From: Hemicentrotus pulcherrimus
Lineage: Eukaryota > Echinodermata > Echinoidea > Camarodonta > Strongylocentrotidae
Length of the DNA stretch: 15,382 nucleotides
NCBI GenBank assembly: GCA_003118195.1
Contig: BEXV01000070.1
Coordinates: forward strand, 130,219-145,600
Reading direction: 5' to 3'
Under the pieces are notes generated by a model. It was given only the letters and a program-made list of their open reading frames with translations. It ran no database searches and was not told the DNA's origin. Shown in pieces: positions 7,106-15,382 of this stretch (positions within the stretch are counted from its first letter, which is position 1; each line of letters begins with the position of its first letter). Made by a program: the position numbers and the translations under genes.

Positions 7106-7414
7106 TCAATCTTTCAATGACATTAAACAATAATAATGCCAATATAATGAAAGAACAAAACTTGTTTCCAAAAATTTGTGAGGCTTTCCGAAAATGAGTA
7201 CAAAATAATCATGATTGGCTTTAAGTTTCACTGTTACGTTAGGCTCACTTGGGCACAACCCAAGGAAAGTTTTGTGATCAAGATTTGCTAGTGTGACCTT
7301 AACAATGAACTTGAAGTGTTCTCCTAAGTTATATACCTGATGGTTATGAATCAGACGGTTGAAATTCACGCACAGGAGAGCATTACCACGGTTACTATCA
7401 TGAATGACTAAGCG
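7106..7414 (-). CDS. putative last exon of an unrecognised protein
   Basis: Reading from an acceptor (pyrimidine-rich ACCTTTCTTCTAATTACC.., TAG at 7417-7415), the frame is open in phase 0 for 102 codons to TGA at 7108-7106, with AATAAA close by. The sequence is protein-like: alternating hydrophobic stretches (EHFKFIVKVTL), an acidic Cys-Pro-Ser-Glu turn, then VTVKLKANHDYFVLIFGKP. The last pattern faintly recalls the end of netrin-like (NTR) modules, where a conserved Cys precedes a Lys-x-x-x-x-Tyr-hydrophobic-Gly strand, but that is only an impression. It has three cysteines. The phase agrees with direct splicing from 9880-9683. Confidence 0.45.
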   Translation of the reverse strand, partial: RLVIHDSNRGNALLCVNFNRLIHNHQVYNLGEHFKFIVKVTLANLDHKTFLGLCPSEPNVTVKLKANHDYFVLIFGKPHKFLETSFVLSLYWHYYCLMSLKD

Positions 7415-7917
7415 CTACATTATGAATGAGATGGTAATTAGAAGAAAGGTAATTTGGTTTGCTTCTTAAAAAGTATAACAAGAATTAAGCAAATGTTACC
7501 GAAAGGAAAACGATTCCCTTCTCAAGGTATGATTTATTTTTAAATGAACTTTATTTTGAAAAGTTTTCTAGTCTCTAATATTATTAAAAATGACCTGTTT
7601 ACCAACAGGTGAGTCAGAGTAGTTTGAATGCATTTGTATCGGTGAATATTATTGATTGTATCGAAAACCGGGCCTTATACGTTCAGGATACTTGGTGATG
7701 TCATTATTTCCGACAAGTTTCTATCGTCATCACCACCGGAATACAGCCAACCCGCTGTTATATGAAACATGTAACATGTACAAATCTTTCATAAAAAAAA
7801 AATACTAAAATTTGCTTTAAATGCCTTAGTAATAAAAATATTAGTAACAAATGGCTTCAATATATTCCAATTTGTTTGAAGAAATTGTAAATTAAATGAT
7901 AATTCACTATTGTGATA
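7415..7917. other. gene-free stretch between two minus-strand exon candidates
   Basis: Minus-strand AATAAA hexamers at 7556-7551 and 7538-7533 could serve a transcript ending in the exon at 8132-7918. On the plus strand CAG/GTGAGT at 7607-7615 is a strong donor with no convincing exon before it. ACCTGTT-TACC-AACAGGT (7593-7610) is a 7-bp-stem hairpin overlapping it. Confidence 0.35.
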
Positions 7918-8132
7918 TCATCTGCAGTCTGTGGGCAATATTTTCGTTTTTGGATAATATTGGATAATAGCCAATATGCATCCAGCCATAAATTTGAAGA
8001 GTTCGTCTGCGTCGTTAATTTCATAAACTTGTAGATCAGGAAGAAGGAGGAGTGATCGATTCTCCGATAAGACACTCCCCAGTGATTTGCCATTGGGGTC
8101 AATCAAAACTGACATTACACCAAGGTGTATAT
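7918..8132 (-). CDS. putative exon, unrecognised protein, ends in a stop
   Basis: After a good acceptor (ATTCAATTGCCCTTGCAG, AG at 8134-8133), the frame is open in phase 1 for 71 codons to TGA at 7920-7918. The translation is convincing as protein: a small beta-rich start (MSVLIDPNGKSLGSVLSE), a leucine run followed by LQVYEINDADELFKFMAGC, and a hydrophobic helix-like end (ILAIIQYYPKTKILP). An in-frame TGA lies upstream in the intron. No donor exists near its end, so if real it is a last exon. It cannot be spliced directly after 9880-9683 (phase 0), so an unseen exon, a separate promoter or a pseudogene must be assumed. I do not recognise the family. Confidence 0.4.
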
Positions 8133-8589
8133 CTGCAAGGGCAATTGAATATCAAGCAACTATAAGTCTACACTTCTTTGGTGATGGAAATCACCTTTAC
8201 ACAAGAGTAAAAGTTCGACAGACTAAGGATCAAATTGAATCTCATGGGGTGCATCCCCAACTACCATGCACATGTGCACATGAAAGCTGGAGAAGGTGTA
8301 GGATTACAAATTTTATACCTGAAAACTCTGCATTTTGGTGGTACTATTGATTTCTATTGCGTTTTGCTTAGAATGATCCAGGGTTTACTCAAATACTCTT
8401 TACGAAGCTTTCAGAAGAATGCAGGGGGTCATTGTGGTGCCTAAATTGCGCCTCTTTCAATTACGGAACCTCCATTTAGTGTATTATCCGAGGGACGGTG
8501 CGTTTTCCACTCTACCCTAGCCTTTGTCTACGGCACATGTGAGGGGCACACATGACTTGTATGTAATTGATTGGAAGGCACGGTGTTTT
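8133..8589. other. stretch without a supported gene
   Basis: Two overlapping plus-strand frames (8087-8350 and 8235-8444) are open across this stretch but carry no splice or poly(A) support, and the first covers the start of the minus-strand exon. I see no clear exon on the minus strand here either. Confidence 0.35.
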
Positions 8590-8645
8590 GTTTCGACAGA
8601 CAGGTAATCTTCCTACTGAGCTAACTGCCCCCGCCCCCCGCCCCC
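8590..8645 (-). repeat. tRNA-like A box next to a G-rich tract
   Basis: On the minus strand three G runs of 5, 6 and 5 (8645-8628) lead into CAGTTAGCTCAGTAGGAAGA, which matches a tRNA D-arm/A box. A degenerate B-box-like TGTCGAAACA follows only about 15 bases later, too close for a tRNA. This is best read as the relic of a tRNA-derived SINE head with a deletion. The G runs could support a quadruplex. Confidence 0.35.
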
Positions 8646-8941
8646 GATCCAAGTTCACCCATATTCATATTTCCTTGCCGGGAGGAACTTTATTCCGCTT
8701 TCTTAAGACAGGTAATACGTGACAAGGTGAATATTTAAAGATACGATATATATTCCTTCGTGGAACTTGAAGGGGGAATGTCCTTCTAGATATACACGGC
8801 AAGCTAATGAAAGTATGGTGTTACGTGATAACCAACAATTATCATATCGCATAACGCATTATGATATCATCAGTTTGTCCTACTATCCAAAAATGTCCTG
8901 CATAGTACACAAAACAAATTATCCACTTTGCTAGATACCTG
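8646..8941. other. stretch without a supported gene
   Basis: No open frame or repeat that I can support. TATCATATCGCATAACGC near 8839-8856 is followed by ATTATGATATCATCAG, giving a loose AT-rich inverted repeat. Confidence 0.3.
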
Positions 8942-8964
8942 TTGATCACTTCATTGTCTTCTAT

Positions 8965-9166
8965 CCCCCCCCCCCCTCTCAATAATCACACGGAATTCTT
9001 TTTTTCTCCGTCGCCACCACCCCCTCCACCACTCCGGCCATCCATGAGTAGATCATGGGCGGAACATTGCTGTGTCATCCCTATGACCCTGTCAGGCTCG
9101 TACAACCATATCCCATGTTTCACGTACACAATTACAATAACAACAACAACAACAACATCACCAACA
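8965..9166. repeat. simple-sequence cluster: C12, CCA-rich and (CAA)n
   Basis: C12 at 8965-8976, a CCACC/CCTCC-rich patch at 9013-9040, and imperfect (CAA)n at 9133-9166. The plus-strand frame across it (proline- and threonine-rich) is a by-product of these repeats. Confidence 0.8.
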
Positions 9167-9450
9167 AAAACGTTCGAGTTTGTGGGTTTACAACAAGAGG
9201 GTTAATGTACTTAATGAACTTTTGATCATGTTGTGGAGTCATGGTTGCGGCCAATGGTTTGGCACTCAATCTGAGAGGAGAAACAGACTCATCTCAATGA
9301 TCGTAATCATCAGAGATTACCTCCCGAATAAATTTAGGCTGCGTCGTTGAAAGATGAGGCTAACAGGAATGTTAACAAAGAAATGATGATTATACACGGC
9401 CGGCTATACTCATTAAAAAATAGTTATAATTATGTTTTACTGATTTAACC

Positions 9451-9478
9451 TGATTGGTGTGAAGCACCTTACCAATCA
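9451..9478. repeat. short inverted repeat with CCAAT motifs
   Basis: TGATTGGT (9451-9458) and ACCAATCA (9471-9478) are perfect reverse complements 12 bases apart, so each strand shows CCAAT. It lies in the intron just 3' of the exon at 9880-9683. Its role is unknown. Confidence 0.5.
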
Positions 9479-9682
9479 CAAAACAAATAAAAATTGATGA
9501 CAATGTAAAACAAAGACAAAAAAGGAAAAAGGATAGCAATATAAAACACCTTTTAGCACCTTCAAAGTAGGTTTAACTTTTAACTTAACATATGACGGCA
9601 CTTACTGTACTATGAAGTGGAGTGGCCTTACTCCAATCATTGTGCATAATTATGTTCGAGTTTAAAATAAAGTTTAACTTAC

Positions 9683-9880
9683 CAGAGCTTTATGTGATAT
9701 GTCCTCCCCGTCTGAACGATCAATAGGTTTATTGTTCTGATGAGTTACACGGAATCCATAACGTGCTGGCATCATTTCATGAGAGACAGATATGACACCA
9801 CATCCCGTCTTCCTGATTACATCGAAACCACATTCCGCGCTAGGTACGAGATTGGTCAACCAAGCAATAAGGGGGTCTAC
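9683..9880 (-). CDS. putative internal exon, unrecognised protein
   Basis: Exactly 66 codons between a good acceptor (TTATTTTTTTCTCTCGATTGGAAG read in two parts; AG at 9882-9881) and a strong donor CTG/GTAAGT (GT at 9682-9681), phase 0 at both ends. The peptide begins VDPLIAWLTNLVPSAECGF, carries Cys17 and Cys27 around RKTGCGVISVS, then MMPARYGFRVTHQ and an acidic, polar end (DRSDGEDISH). It is the best splice-bounded exon of the second minus-strand gene. Phase 0 fits direct splicing to 7414-7106. No family is recognised, and the upstream exons were not found with confidence. Confidence 0.55.
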
Positions 9881-10037
9881 CTTCCAATCGAGAGAAAAAA
9901 ATAATAGTTCTTGGACTCGGTGTCCTTTGGTATTTCTTAAAAGTCAGCCTATGTTTACATGCAAGACCTGATCATATGGTAAAATGCAATTCTTTGCTGA
10001 ACTTTCTTAACTTCTCATGTCTACGATACACGCTCAG

Positions 10038-10239
10038 TTTAGTCAAGGAAATAGAAAGTGACCATGCATCCGTCATTGAAGGTACAGAAGACAACACACA
10101 GCCGGGGGGTAGTCCCTTGGGACGGACTAACCGAACGATCAGCCAAAGTTTAGATTTAGGAAATCTTTCAAACTCTCTTTCGGCGGGAAACTACGAAGGG
10201 AAAAACAATGACCTCTCCGATGGTTTGTTTTCAATGTAA
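10038..10239 (+). CDS. putative last exon or ORF fragment, Ser/Asn-rich
   Basis: The plus-strand frame is open for about 123 codons (from 9872) to TAA at 10237-10239, and both minus-strand frames checked over the last 200 bases are broken. A pyrimidine-rich acceptor (CTTCTCATGTCTACG.., CGCTCAG at 10031-10037) would start the exon in phase 2. The peptide is hydrophilic: an acidic start (LVKEIESDHASVIEGTED), a QPGGSPLGR turn, then Ser/Asn/Leu-rich sequence. It resembles a disordered tail. There is no AATAAA nearby and no family is recognised. The start is 157 bases from the minus-strand exon at 9880. Confidence 0.35.
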
Positions 10240-11274
10240 CTCTGGTTTTGACGAGCCAAGAAACCACTGACAGATGTCATTTTATTGAAGCATCGGGTTT
10301 ACAGCACGTTGACTAGCATCCAAAGTAGTCTGCAGACTCAAACTCTAATTTAACGATTCCAAAATACCTTGACTTGTGCCCAGGTTTTTCAGTCTCTGGC
10401 TGTGTCTGGAACAACCTGCAGTACAGAGCCTATGGGGTGCGGTATACCTTGTAGTCTACATAGTCTTTTAGTTCAGCCAGTCTCTCGCACATTAAGACTG
10501 GCAACGATTTGATCCTGTCAACTAGATTCAAGGAACGTGTGTACATGAGAGGGTTGTATACACGCAGACATGTTTACCTGAATTTGTTGGCAACGATAGA
10601 AACTTGAACTTCCTGGATGTATTTCCTGTGTTTTAATCAGGGGAATTTGGTCTAATTACACCTACGACTACCTCGTATTTGGAACTTTTCAATTCATTCT
10701 AAGTAAAAGTACTGGGTGGTTTATTATAGTCTGATTCCTTCCGTGATTGATATTTTCAGGGGATTTCTGATTCAATTCTCCTTCGTATTAATTAATTCTA
10801 CTAACAAGCCATGGTGGGGGTGGAATTTAAGGTATTTTAAGAGTGGATTATATTTATATCAAAGATTATTGTTATTTAGGGATTCTTTGTAAGCAGGGAA
10901 CGTCCAATGTCTTAACCAATTCATCTCCCGAATTTAAAGGGACAAATTCATGAGGATAATCATGATATTACAGAAAATTATGAATTACTATTTGATGAGG
11001 AATAGTCACAGGATTTACATAGATTGTCATCGTAATTATAATTTTACTCGATATTTGGTCTGATACAAACTTGAGTTCGGTTACCAACCTAATACTCATC
11101 AATAATGTGTGCGCGCAAACGTACGGGACGAATTCGCCTGGAGTGACCCATCCGTCACAAATTTTGTTTTTCGGATGAGTGCTCAATAATGAATCTATCG
11201 GATTATACCTTTCCTAAATTATAATCCAGAGATTGTATACATCATGATAAATCTGGCAGGGAAATGAGATATGC
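10240..11274. other. long stretch, no supported gene
   Basis: Short open frames occur: plus 10327-10455, about 42 codons with three residues of Trp/Cys character, and minus 11186-10968, about 72 codons. Neither has matching splice or poly(A) signals. No RNA polymerase III boxes, inverted repeats or long tandem repeats were noticed. Confidence 0.35.
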
Positions 11275-11361
11275 TCATAGAAGACCACTATATTTCAATG
11301 GAAAAGAAGAACGAACGGACACATAGCGCAGATCTATGTTATCCTCTTGTATATTATAAAG
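11275..11361 (-). CDS. possible short last exon
   Basis: The minus strand reads a long pyrimidine tract (the complement of the purine repeat at 11369-11474) ending ACGAG at 11362. Then 28 codons of protein-like sequence follow (YNIQEDNIDLRYVSVRSSF) to TGA at 11277-11275, phase 0. The tract would make a good acceptor, but it is also a microsatellite, and no AATAAA follows within about 100 bases. Weak call. Confidence 0.18.
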   Translation of the reverse strand, partial: LYNIQEDNIDLRYVSVRSSFPLKYSGLL

Positions 11362-11368
11362 CTCGTTT

Positions 11369-11474
11369 AAGAATAAGAAAGAAGAAGATGGTCTTGAGAA
11401 GAAAGAGGAGAGGGAAGGGGAAGGAAGAAGAAGCGGAAGAGGAGGATGAGGAAGAAGGGGAGTAAAAGAAGAAG
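11369..11474. repeat. purine-rich (GAA/GGA)n tract
   Basis: Almost pure A/G on the plus strand, with a few pyrimidine interruptions. The Lys/Arg-then-Glu plus-strand frame across it follows from the repeat and is not called as a gene. Such tracts can form triplex DNA. Confidence 0.85.
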
Positions 11475-12249
11475 CAACATTTAACACAGATTTGGACTAA
11501 GGCCAACTAGATGCTCGAGGAAAACACTTTTCAAATACACGTTCTTGACAAAGTATCGTAATAAGTTAGCGCAAGATGTGAAGATCTAAAGTTTGGACAT
11601 GACGTTTCAAATTATGAATGAGGAAATATGTTGGAAATAAAAAACTTTGATAACATTGAAATAATTAAATACTGCATATATATAAGGGAAATGGGGATCG
11701 TGAATAATTCTTCAGTCTATTAACGTTCTTACGTAATTTGCGTGGAATCAAAAGATTAACCTTTTGCGTGCTTCACAATAGACTAGCTATCACAAGCGTG
11801 GATTAATAAAATTAATCAATGTGACTACTACGTGACTACCGGCCAGTGAACTTTGAAGTCGATATAATGTCAGAAATCTTCATTGAATTTTAGAATGTTT
11901 CACTTTTCTGAGGTGGGTGAGAGAGGGCGTGTTTGCAGTTGCATTAAACAGACATCTTGATCAGCAGACAACACAGTCAATTTAAAAAAAATAGGGCAGC
12001 CCCTCCCCTTGAAGTAACGTCTCTGCCATCGACCACCCATGACTCCTGTTTGAGCATTTGTATTAGGGTGAACTTTCGGGGATAATGTCAGAATTGAAAG
12101 CAAGTGTTAAATGATGTATTAAAAAAAAACAGATCCAATAAAAATTGAATCATATCCTCAATTGACAAGTGTATTGGTGTGATTCATTCCTGTCATTCGT
12201 ATAAATGATATAAAAGATTCCTAGTGGAGTGTCCCAGTCTTTCCCTTTA
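11475..12249. other. stretch without a supported gene
   Basis: A minus-strand frame at 12103-11900 (67 codons, GGRWQRRYFKGRGCP in the middle) has no convincing splice sites. A short A9 run lies at 12121-12129. Confidence 0.35.
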
Positions 12250-12273
12250 TGACGTCATAATTTGGTCACGTGA
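12250..12273. promoter_or_regulatory. CRE and E-box pair
   Basis: TGACGTCA (12250-12257), the full palindromic cAMP-response element, is followed 8 bases later by TCACGTGA (12266-12273), an E-box of the bHLH-zip type. Both are strong consensus matches, but no adjacent exon can be tied to them. On the minus strand an ATATAAAAG-like stretch does not lie at a usual distance. Confidence 0.3.
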
Positions 12274-12395
12274 TGACTTTGATCGTTGAAGAAGATCACG
12301 CTGAATCGCAAAAGATTTAGATTTGATCTAAGGCAGAAGTTTTATAGAGGAAATGGCATGACAGAGGGAACTTTATAGAGGGTTACTGAGAATAC

Positions 12396-12453
12396 AGGAG
12401 AGGGGAGAGAGGGAGAGAGAGAGAGAGAGAGATAGAAAGAAGGAGAAGAAGAA
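12396..12453. repeat. (GA)n microsatellite
   Basis: Pure (GA)10 at 12413-12432 flanked by impure GGGAGA and GAAGAA units. Confidence 0.9.
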
Positions 12454-13614
12454 TCAATACAATTTGACAGGGACTGGGATTTATTTTCTTCAATTAGCAG
12501 GACATCCCAAAAGCGGGTAATTGCCAAGAGGACAAAATAAGCCTACTGAAAATAACAGTAGAAAATCTCGGTCTAAAAAATATAGAGTGATATAGGCCTA
12601 TTTAAAGAAAAAATGCCCCTTTTACAACCAACAGCAAATTCTGTAGAACTCTGCAGGAATTAAACATTAGCAGTGTCATAATATTCAAATTATGCAAGGA
12701 AACCCGTTTACCTGCTAAACTTCACTGTCAGACACGGCTATTGAGTGACAGACTGGCTTTTTTTCTTCTTCGGTAACATCATACATAAAATGAGCTGTAA
12801 AGGGTACATGAGCATTTGTTTACATCAATAACACAATTCTTGTAATGGCCCAAATCAAACTAATTGAATCTTTGCGCAGCAAAAAAAAACATACGAACAT
12901 TCGGTACAATGGTCTGAAAATCAGATTACTGGCTCTATATAGTTCTTAGGTCGATTCGACAACTTATAGTCGTTATTTTCACACTTAAAGACATTTTCAA
13001 GCCCCCTTTAATTTTAGGGAAGTTCTAAATTAGTATTATCTTTCGAATGCCGTTGGAATTTAACCCTTTCACCTTTTGGTCTGCAAATGGGGCATAGGCC
13101 TATTAAAATAGATATGATAATTATGATGGTAAAATAGTTGATAATAGAAAGGTTACACTCGTGATTTTATGAATTATTCAAACAGTTCTTGTTACTTTAC
13201 AAACAAAGAAATAATAAATCTTGTTGGGTTTTTATTTACAGAATTTCAAATATGATTATAGGCCTACATAGGCTTTATACTTGTATAAGACAAAAGCGTT
13301 TTGAACAAAAAAAAATACTCCTCACAAAAAAAATTACCAATGAACAATAATAACTACACAATCTTTTGGGGACAATTCTCTTGTGAACTTTCAATGACAT
13401 CAAAGTTATTAACAATCAGATTTAGCTGTTGTTGGCCTGTATGTTTATTGTTAATACTTATTTGAGATAAAATCAATGAGTCATGTTTAATGAAGGTCTC
13501 TCAGCTGTGCTAGTATTGATCTGTCTCTTACTTCCGACAATCAGTCCTATTTTTGCATTATCTAGTTTAGGACTTGTTAGATTGTCATTTAGTAGCTGCA
13601 CTTTACGACACATA
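12454..13614. other. long stretch, no supported gene
   Basis: AT-rich, with several TAGGCCTA-type hexamer/octamer repeats (12594, 13096, 13259) and short A runs. A hydrophobic plus-strand frame at 13483-13719 and an antisense frame over the same bases overlap the repeat that follows and are not called. Confidence 0.35.
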
Positions 13615-13791
13615 CTGCTGTTAGTGTTACAAATATTGCTCCCTAGCTCTAACCATGGCCCTAACACTATATATAACATCTATAACATCCACCCTGAACC
13701 AAAACCTAACCTAACCTAAATACCAATTGCAACCAAAACCCTAAACCTACATTTTTAGACGAAATAAAACCTGGAGAAATAGACCGATTAA
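13615..13791. repeat. dispersed repeat, copy B
   Basis: It contains CCCTAGCTCTAACC, CCTAACCTAACCTAAATACC and TTGCAACCAAAACCCTAAAC.., then ACGAAATAAAACCTGGAG. The last part is the diverged partner of 3562-3600 in the same orientation. Its extent toward 13615 is judged only from its similar style. Confidence 0.5.
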
Positions 13792-14332
13792 CTTACATAT
13801 TCGAATTGTACTTTTTAGCAAAGGTTGTTCTTGACAACCTAAAATATTTCCTGAGGATTGCCCGACATAATAATAAGTAGTGTATGCAGACATGGCTCCA
13901 AGTATTGCAGTTCATTCATTAAAACAGGTTGATCGAATGCTTAATAGTAAATTATTTACATCAAATTAATCATTTCAGTGATATATTGGTGCTTCATAAT
14001 TATTAAGATCACTTGAATGACAACGAGTGGTTATATTTCGAGGGAATATCAAACTGTCCATCACTTGACGCTATTCCGAAATTCAACAGAAAAGTTGAAT
14101 GGCTCGGTAAAACGTGATGATGGAATGGCAGCAAAATTTAGTTTATGATATGTGTGCATCGGTCTATTTCTGGACAAGGTCTAAATAAAACCCTTTGATA
14201 ATCTCAGGCCTTCGTTCAGAGTGCAAGGCTGGGTCGGATAGAGGAAGGAGGGATGTGGGGGAGTCACCCTCCCCCCACCCGTTTTTAAAATAATAATAAT
14301 CGAAACTTCACAGGGTATGGACAAATTCAATG
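13792..14332. other. stretch without a supported gene
   Basis: A minus-strand donor-like GTAAGT (GT at 13796-13795) follows a 32-codon ATG frame with no acceptor or known domain. A GGAGGGATGTGGGGGAG / CACCCTCCCCCCACCC pair (14247-14279) forms a GC-rich inverted repeat. Confidence 0.35.
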
Positions 14333-14526
14333 AAAATAAAAATGAACACAAGTCATTTCCACACACCCCCTGTCACAATGGCGGCGCGTGTAGCGACGAC
14401 GTGCTTGTACCGATACACTCAAAACAAATTAAATTAAAATAAAAATGAACACAATTCCACACAACCCCTGTCACAATGGCGGTGCGTGTAGCGACGACGT
14501 GCTTGTACCGATACACTCAAAACAAA
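14333..14526 (+). repeat. tandem duplication of a CpG-rich unit, about 100 bp
   Basis: Unit 1 (14333-14435) and unit 2 (14436-14526) share AAAATAAAAATGAACACA, the block CCTGTCACAATGGCGG, CGTGTAGCGACGACGTGC and TTGTACCGATACACTCAAAA. They are nearly identical apart from small indels and one C/T change inside a CpG. The core carries a YY1-like CAATGGCGG and dense CpG in an AT-rich setting. An ATG in each copy opens short frames (Met-Ala-Ala-Arg-Val.. and Met-Ala-Val-Arg-Val..) of about 20 codons without a clear donor. Confidence 0.8.
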
Positions 14527-14838
14527 GCATTGACATTCATGAATAAGTCATTATAGTCGATCTACTTCACAACCTATCATTATAGGAATTAATATGTTAC
14601 ATAAATTATGACACATAGCATATTCCAAACAATTAGTACCCTTGCCCAACAAGTGATGCCACTCAGACCTGATGAATGTAATCTCATACACGTTAATAAA
14701 TACTTATGTTTCGATGAAAGAATCCATAACATAATGTTATGCTTTAAAAATATATAATGTTAATGGTCATACGGAGTAGGCTTAGAAGAAGGGAGGATAG
14801 GGAAAACAATATGCACGCCATTATCAGTGAGCGATTAC

Positions 14839-14866
14839 ATGTATATATTTATATATAAATATACAT
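14839..14866. repeat. AT-rich palindrome
   Basis: ATTTATATATAAAT (14847-14860) is a perfect palindrome, flanked by ATGTATAT and ATACAT arms that extend the symmetry imperfectly. Confidence 0.7.
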
Positions 14867-15157
14867 TGTTGGATTTGTGCATTGTGATTATGATAAGACA
14901 TTCCAAATCAAGTTTGAAGATATCAATATTTTCATCAAACACAGAAAGCAATTAAAAGCAACTGTTGAATCGAGTAGTAGACCATAGATGGCGTTGTTTA
15001 ATTATTCTAGAAATGCGCCTTTATCTGCGCAATTTGACTCTCCACCAACGACCGCGGCCTCATTTTGCATTATTTCCGTTTTTATATTAATTTTGTTGCT
15101 ACCGTAAAAACGTCATTACATTCATTCATTATATCGTCTTTCGTCCATCATTTTTAG
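14867..15157. other. stretch without a supported gene
   Basis: Nothing firm. A small GC-richer patch at 15009-15060 (ATGCGCC.., CGACCGCGGCC) stands out from the AT-rich surroundings. Confidence 0.3.
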
Positions 15158-15252
15158 ACCCCCTGCACCTATTCGAAGAGTACTTTTACAGCTACATCGT
15201 GAGCAGGAATAAGATAGTCGCAAGTCTCATTTTATTTCGCCGATATTCCTAG
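15158..15252 (+). CDS. possible short last exon
   Basis: After a pyrimidine-rich acceptor (CTTTCGTCCATCATTTTTAG, AG at 15156-15157), 30 codons of protein-like sequence (PLHLFEEYFYSYIVSRNKIV..) run to TAG at 15250-15252. No AATAAA follows before the window ends. The open frame extends about 70 bases upstream of the acceptor. Weak call, with no family recognised. Confidence 0.2.
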
Positions 15253-15382
15253 CTTTATGACCTTTGCACTCACTATACAGATAACTCAAGGGAATGGTAA
15301 AAACGACCCCAATTATGTTCCTCTCTGTAGAATTTATAACATATTATTTCAGCAAAATGGAAAAGTTAATCCTTTAAAAAAA

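Noticed and set aside
8087..8350. Plus-strand 87-codon ORF
   Set aside because: It overlaps the minus-strand exon candidate at 8132-7918 at one end and has neither splice sites nor a poly(A) signal.
8942..9205. Proline/threonine-rich plus-strand ORF
   Set aside because: It is explained by C-run, CCA and CAA simple repeats.
11271..11465. Plus-strand ORF with a basic then acidic tail
   Set aside because: The charged part is the translation of a GAA/GGA microsatellite.
13483..13719. Hydrophobic plus-strand ORF resembling a signal peptide at its start
   Set aside because: Its second half is the CCCTAACC-type dispersed repeat, the antisense strand is equally open, and no splice or poly(A) signal accompanies it.

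Overview
The window is animal nuclear DNA: AT-rich, mostly non-coding, with short exons bounded by GT-AG splice signals, AATAAA poly(A) signals, tRNA-derived SINEs, foldback elements and microsatellites. The SINE bodies and the dispersed AACCCTAACCC / ACGAAATAAA repeats look like those of echinoderms, so a sea urchin or related marine deuterostome is my best guess. That guess rests on family resemblance recalled from memory, not on a search. There is no sign of a prokaryotic operon, CRISPR array, rRNA or phage.

Region 1 to 5.9 kb, minus strand. The best-supported gene encodes a small secreted Kazal-type protein. A signal-peptide exon (ATG at 5545, donor at 5460) joins in phase 1 to a Kazal-domain exon (656 to stop 394), with a poly(A) signal at 356-351. 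The joined CDS is 348 nt, giving 115 residues. A further 5' non-coding exon ending near 5763 is possible. The large intron (657-5460) is packed with repeats: a 109-bp foldback, two or three SINE copies, a 146-bp foldback MITE and two TTAA-flanked inverted-repeat elements.

Region 5.9 to 9.9 kb. A ~200-bp tandem duplication sits at 6.2-6.6 kb and leads into an unassigned plus-strand ORF. On the minus strand three exon-like segments follow: 9880-9683 (phase 0 to 0, strong splice sites), 8132-7918 (good acceptor, ends in a stop) and 7414-7106 (ends in a stop about 50 bp before an AATAAA). They look like the 3' part of an unrecognised gene, possibly with two alternative last exons.

Region 9.9 to 15.4 kb. 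This is mostly non-coding. It holds one plausible plus-strand exon (10038-10239), two short low-confidence exon candidates, purine-rich and GA microsatellites, a CRE next to an E-box at 12.25 kb, a second copy of the dispersed repeat at 13.7 kb, and a tandemly duplicated CpG-rich unit carrying an ATGGCGG (YY1-like) core at 14.33-14.53 kb.

I see no multi-gene system in which the parts clearly cooperate. The most interesting items are the atypical Kazal domain (fourth cysteine replaced by tyrosine), the unassigned minus-strand exons, and the TTAA-element cluster.
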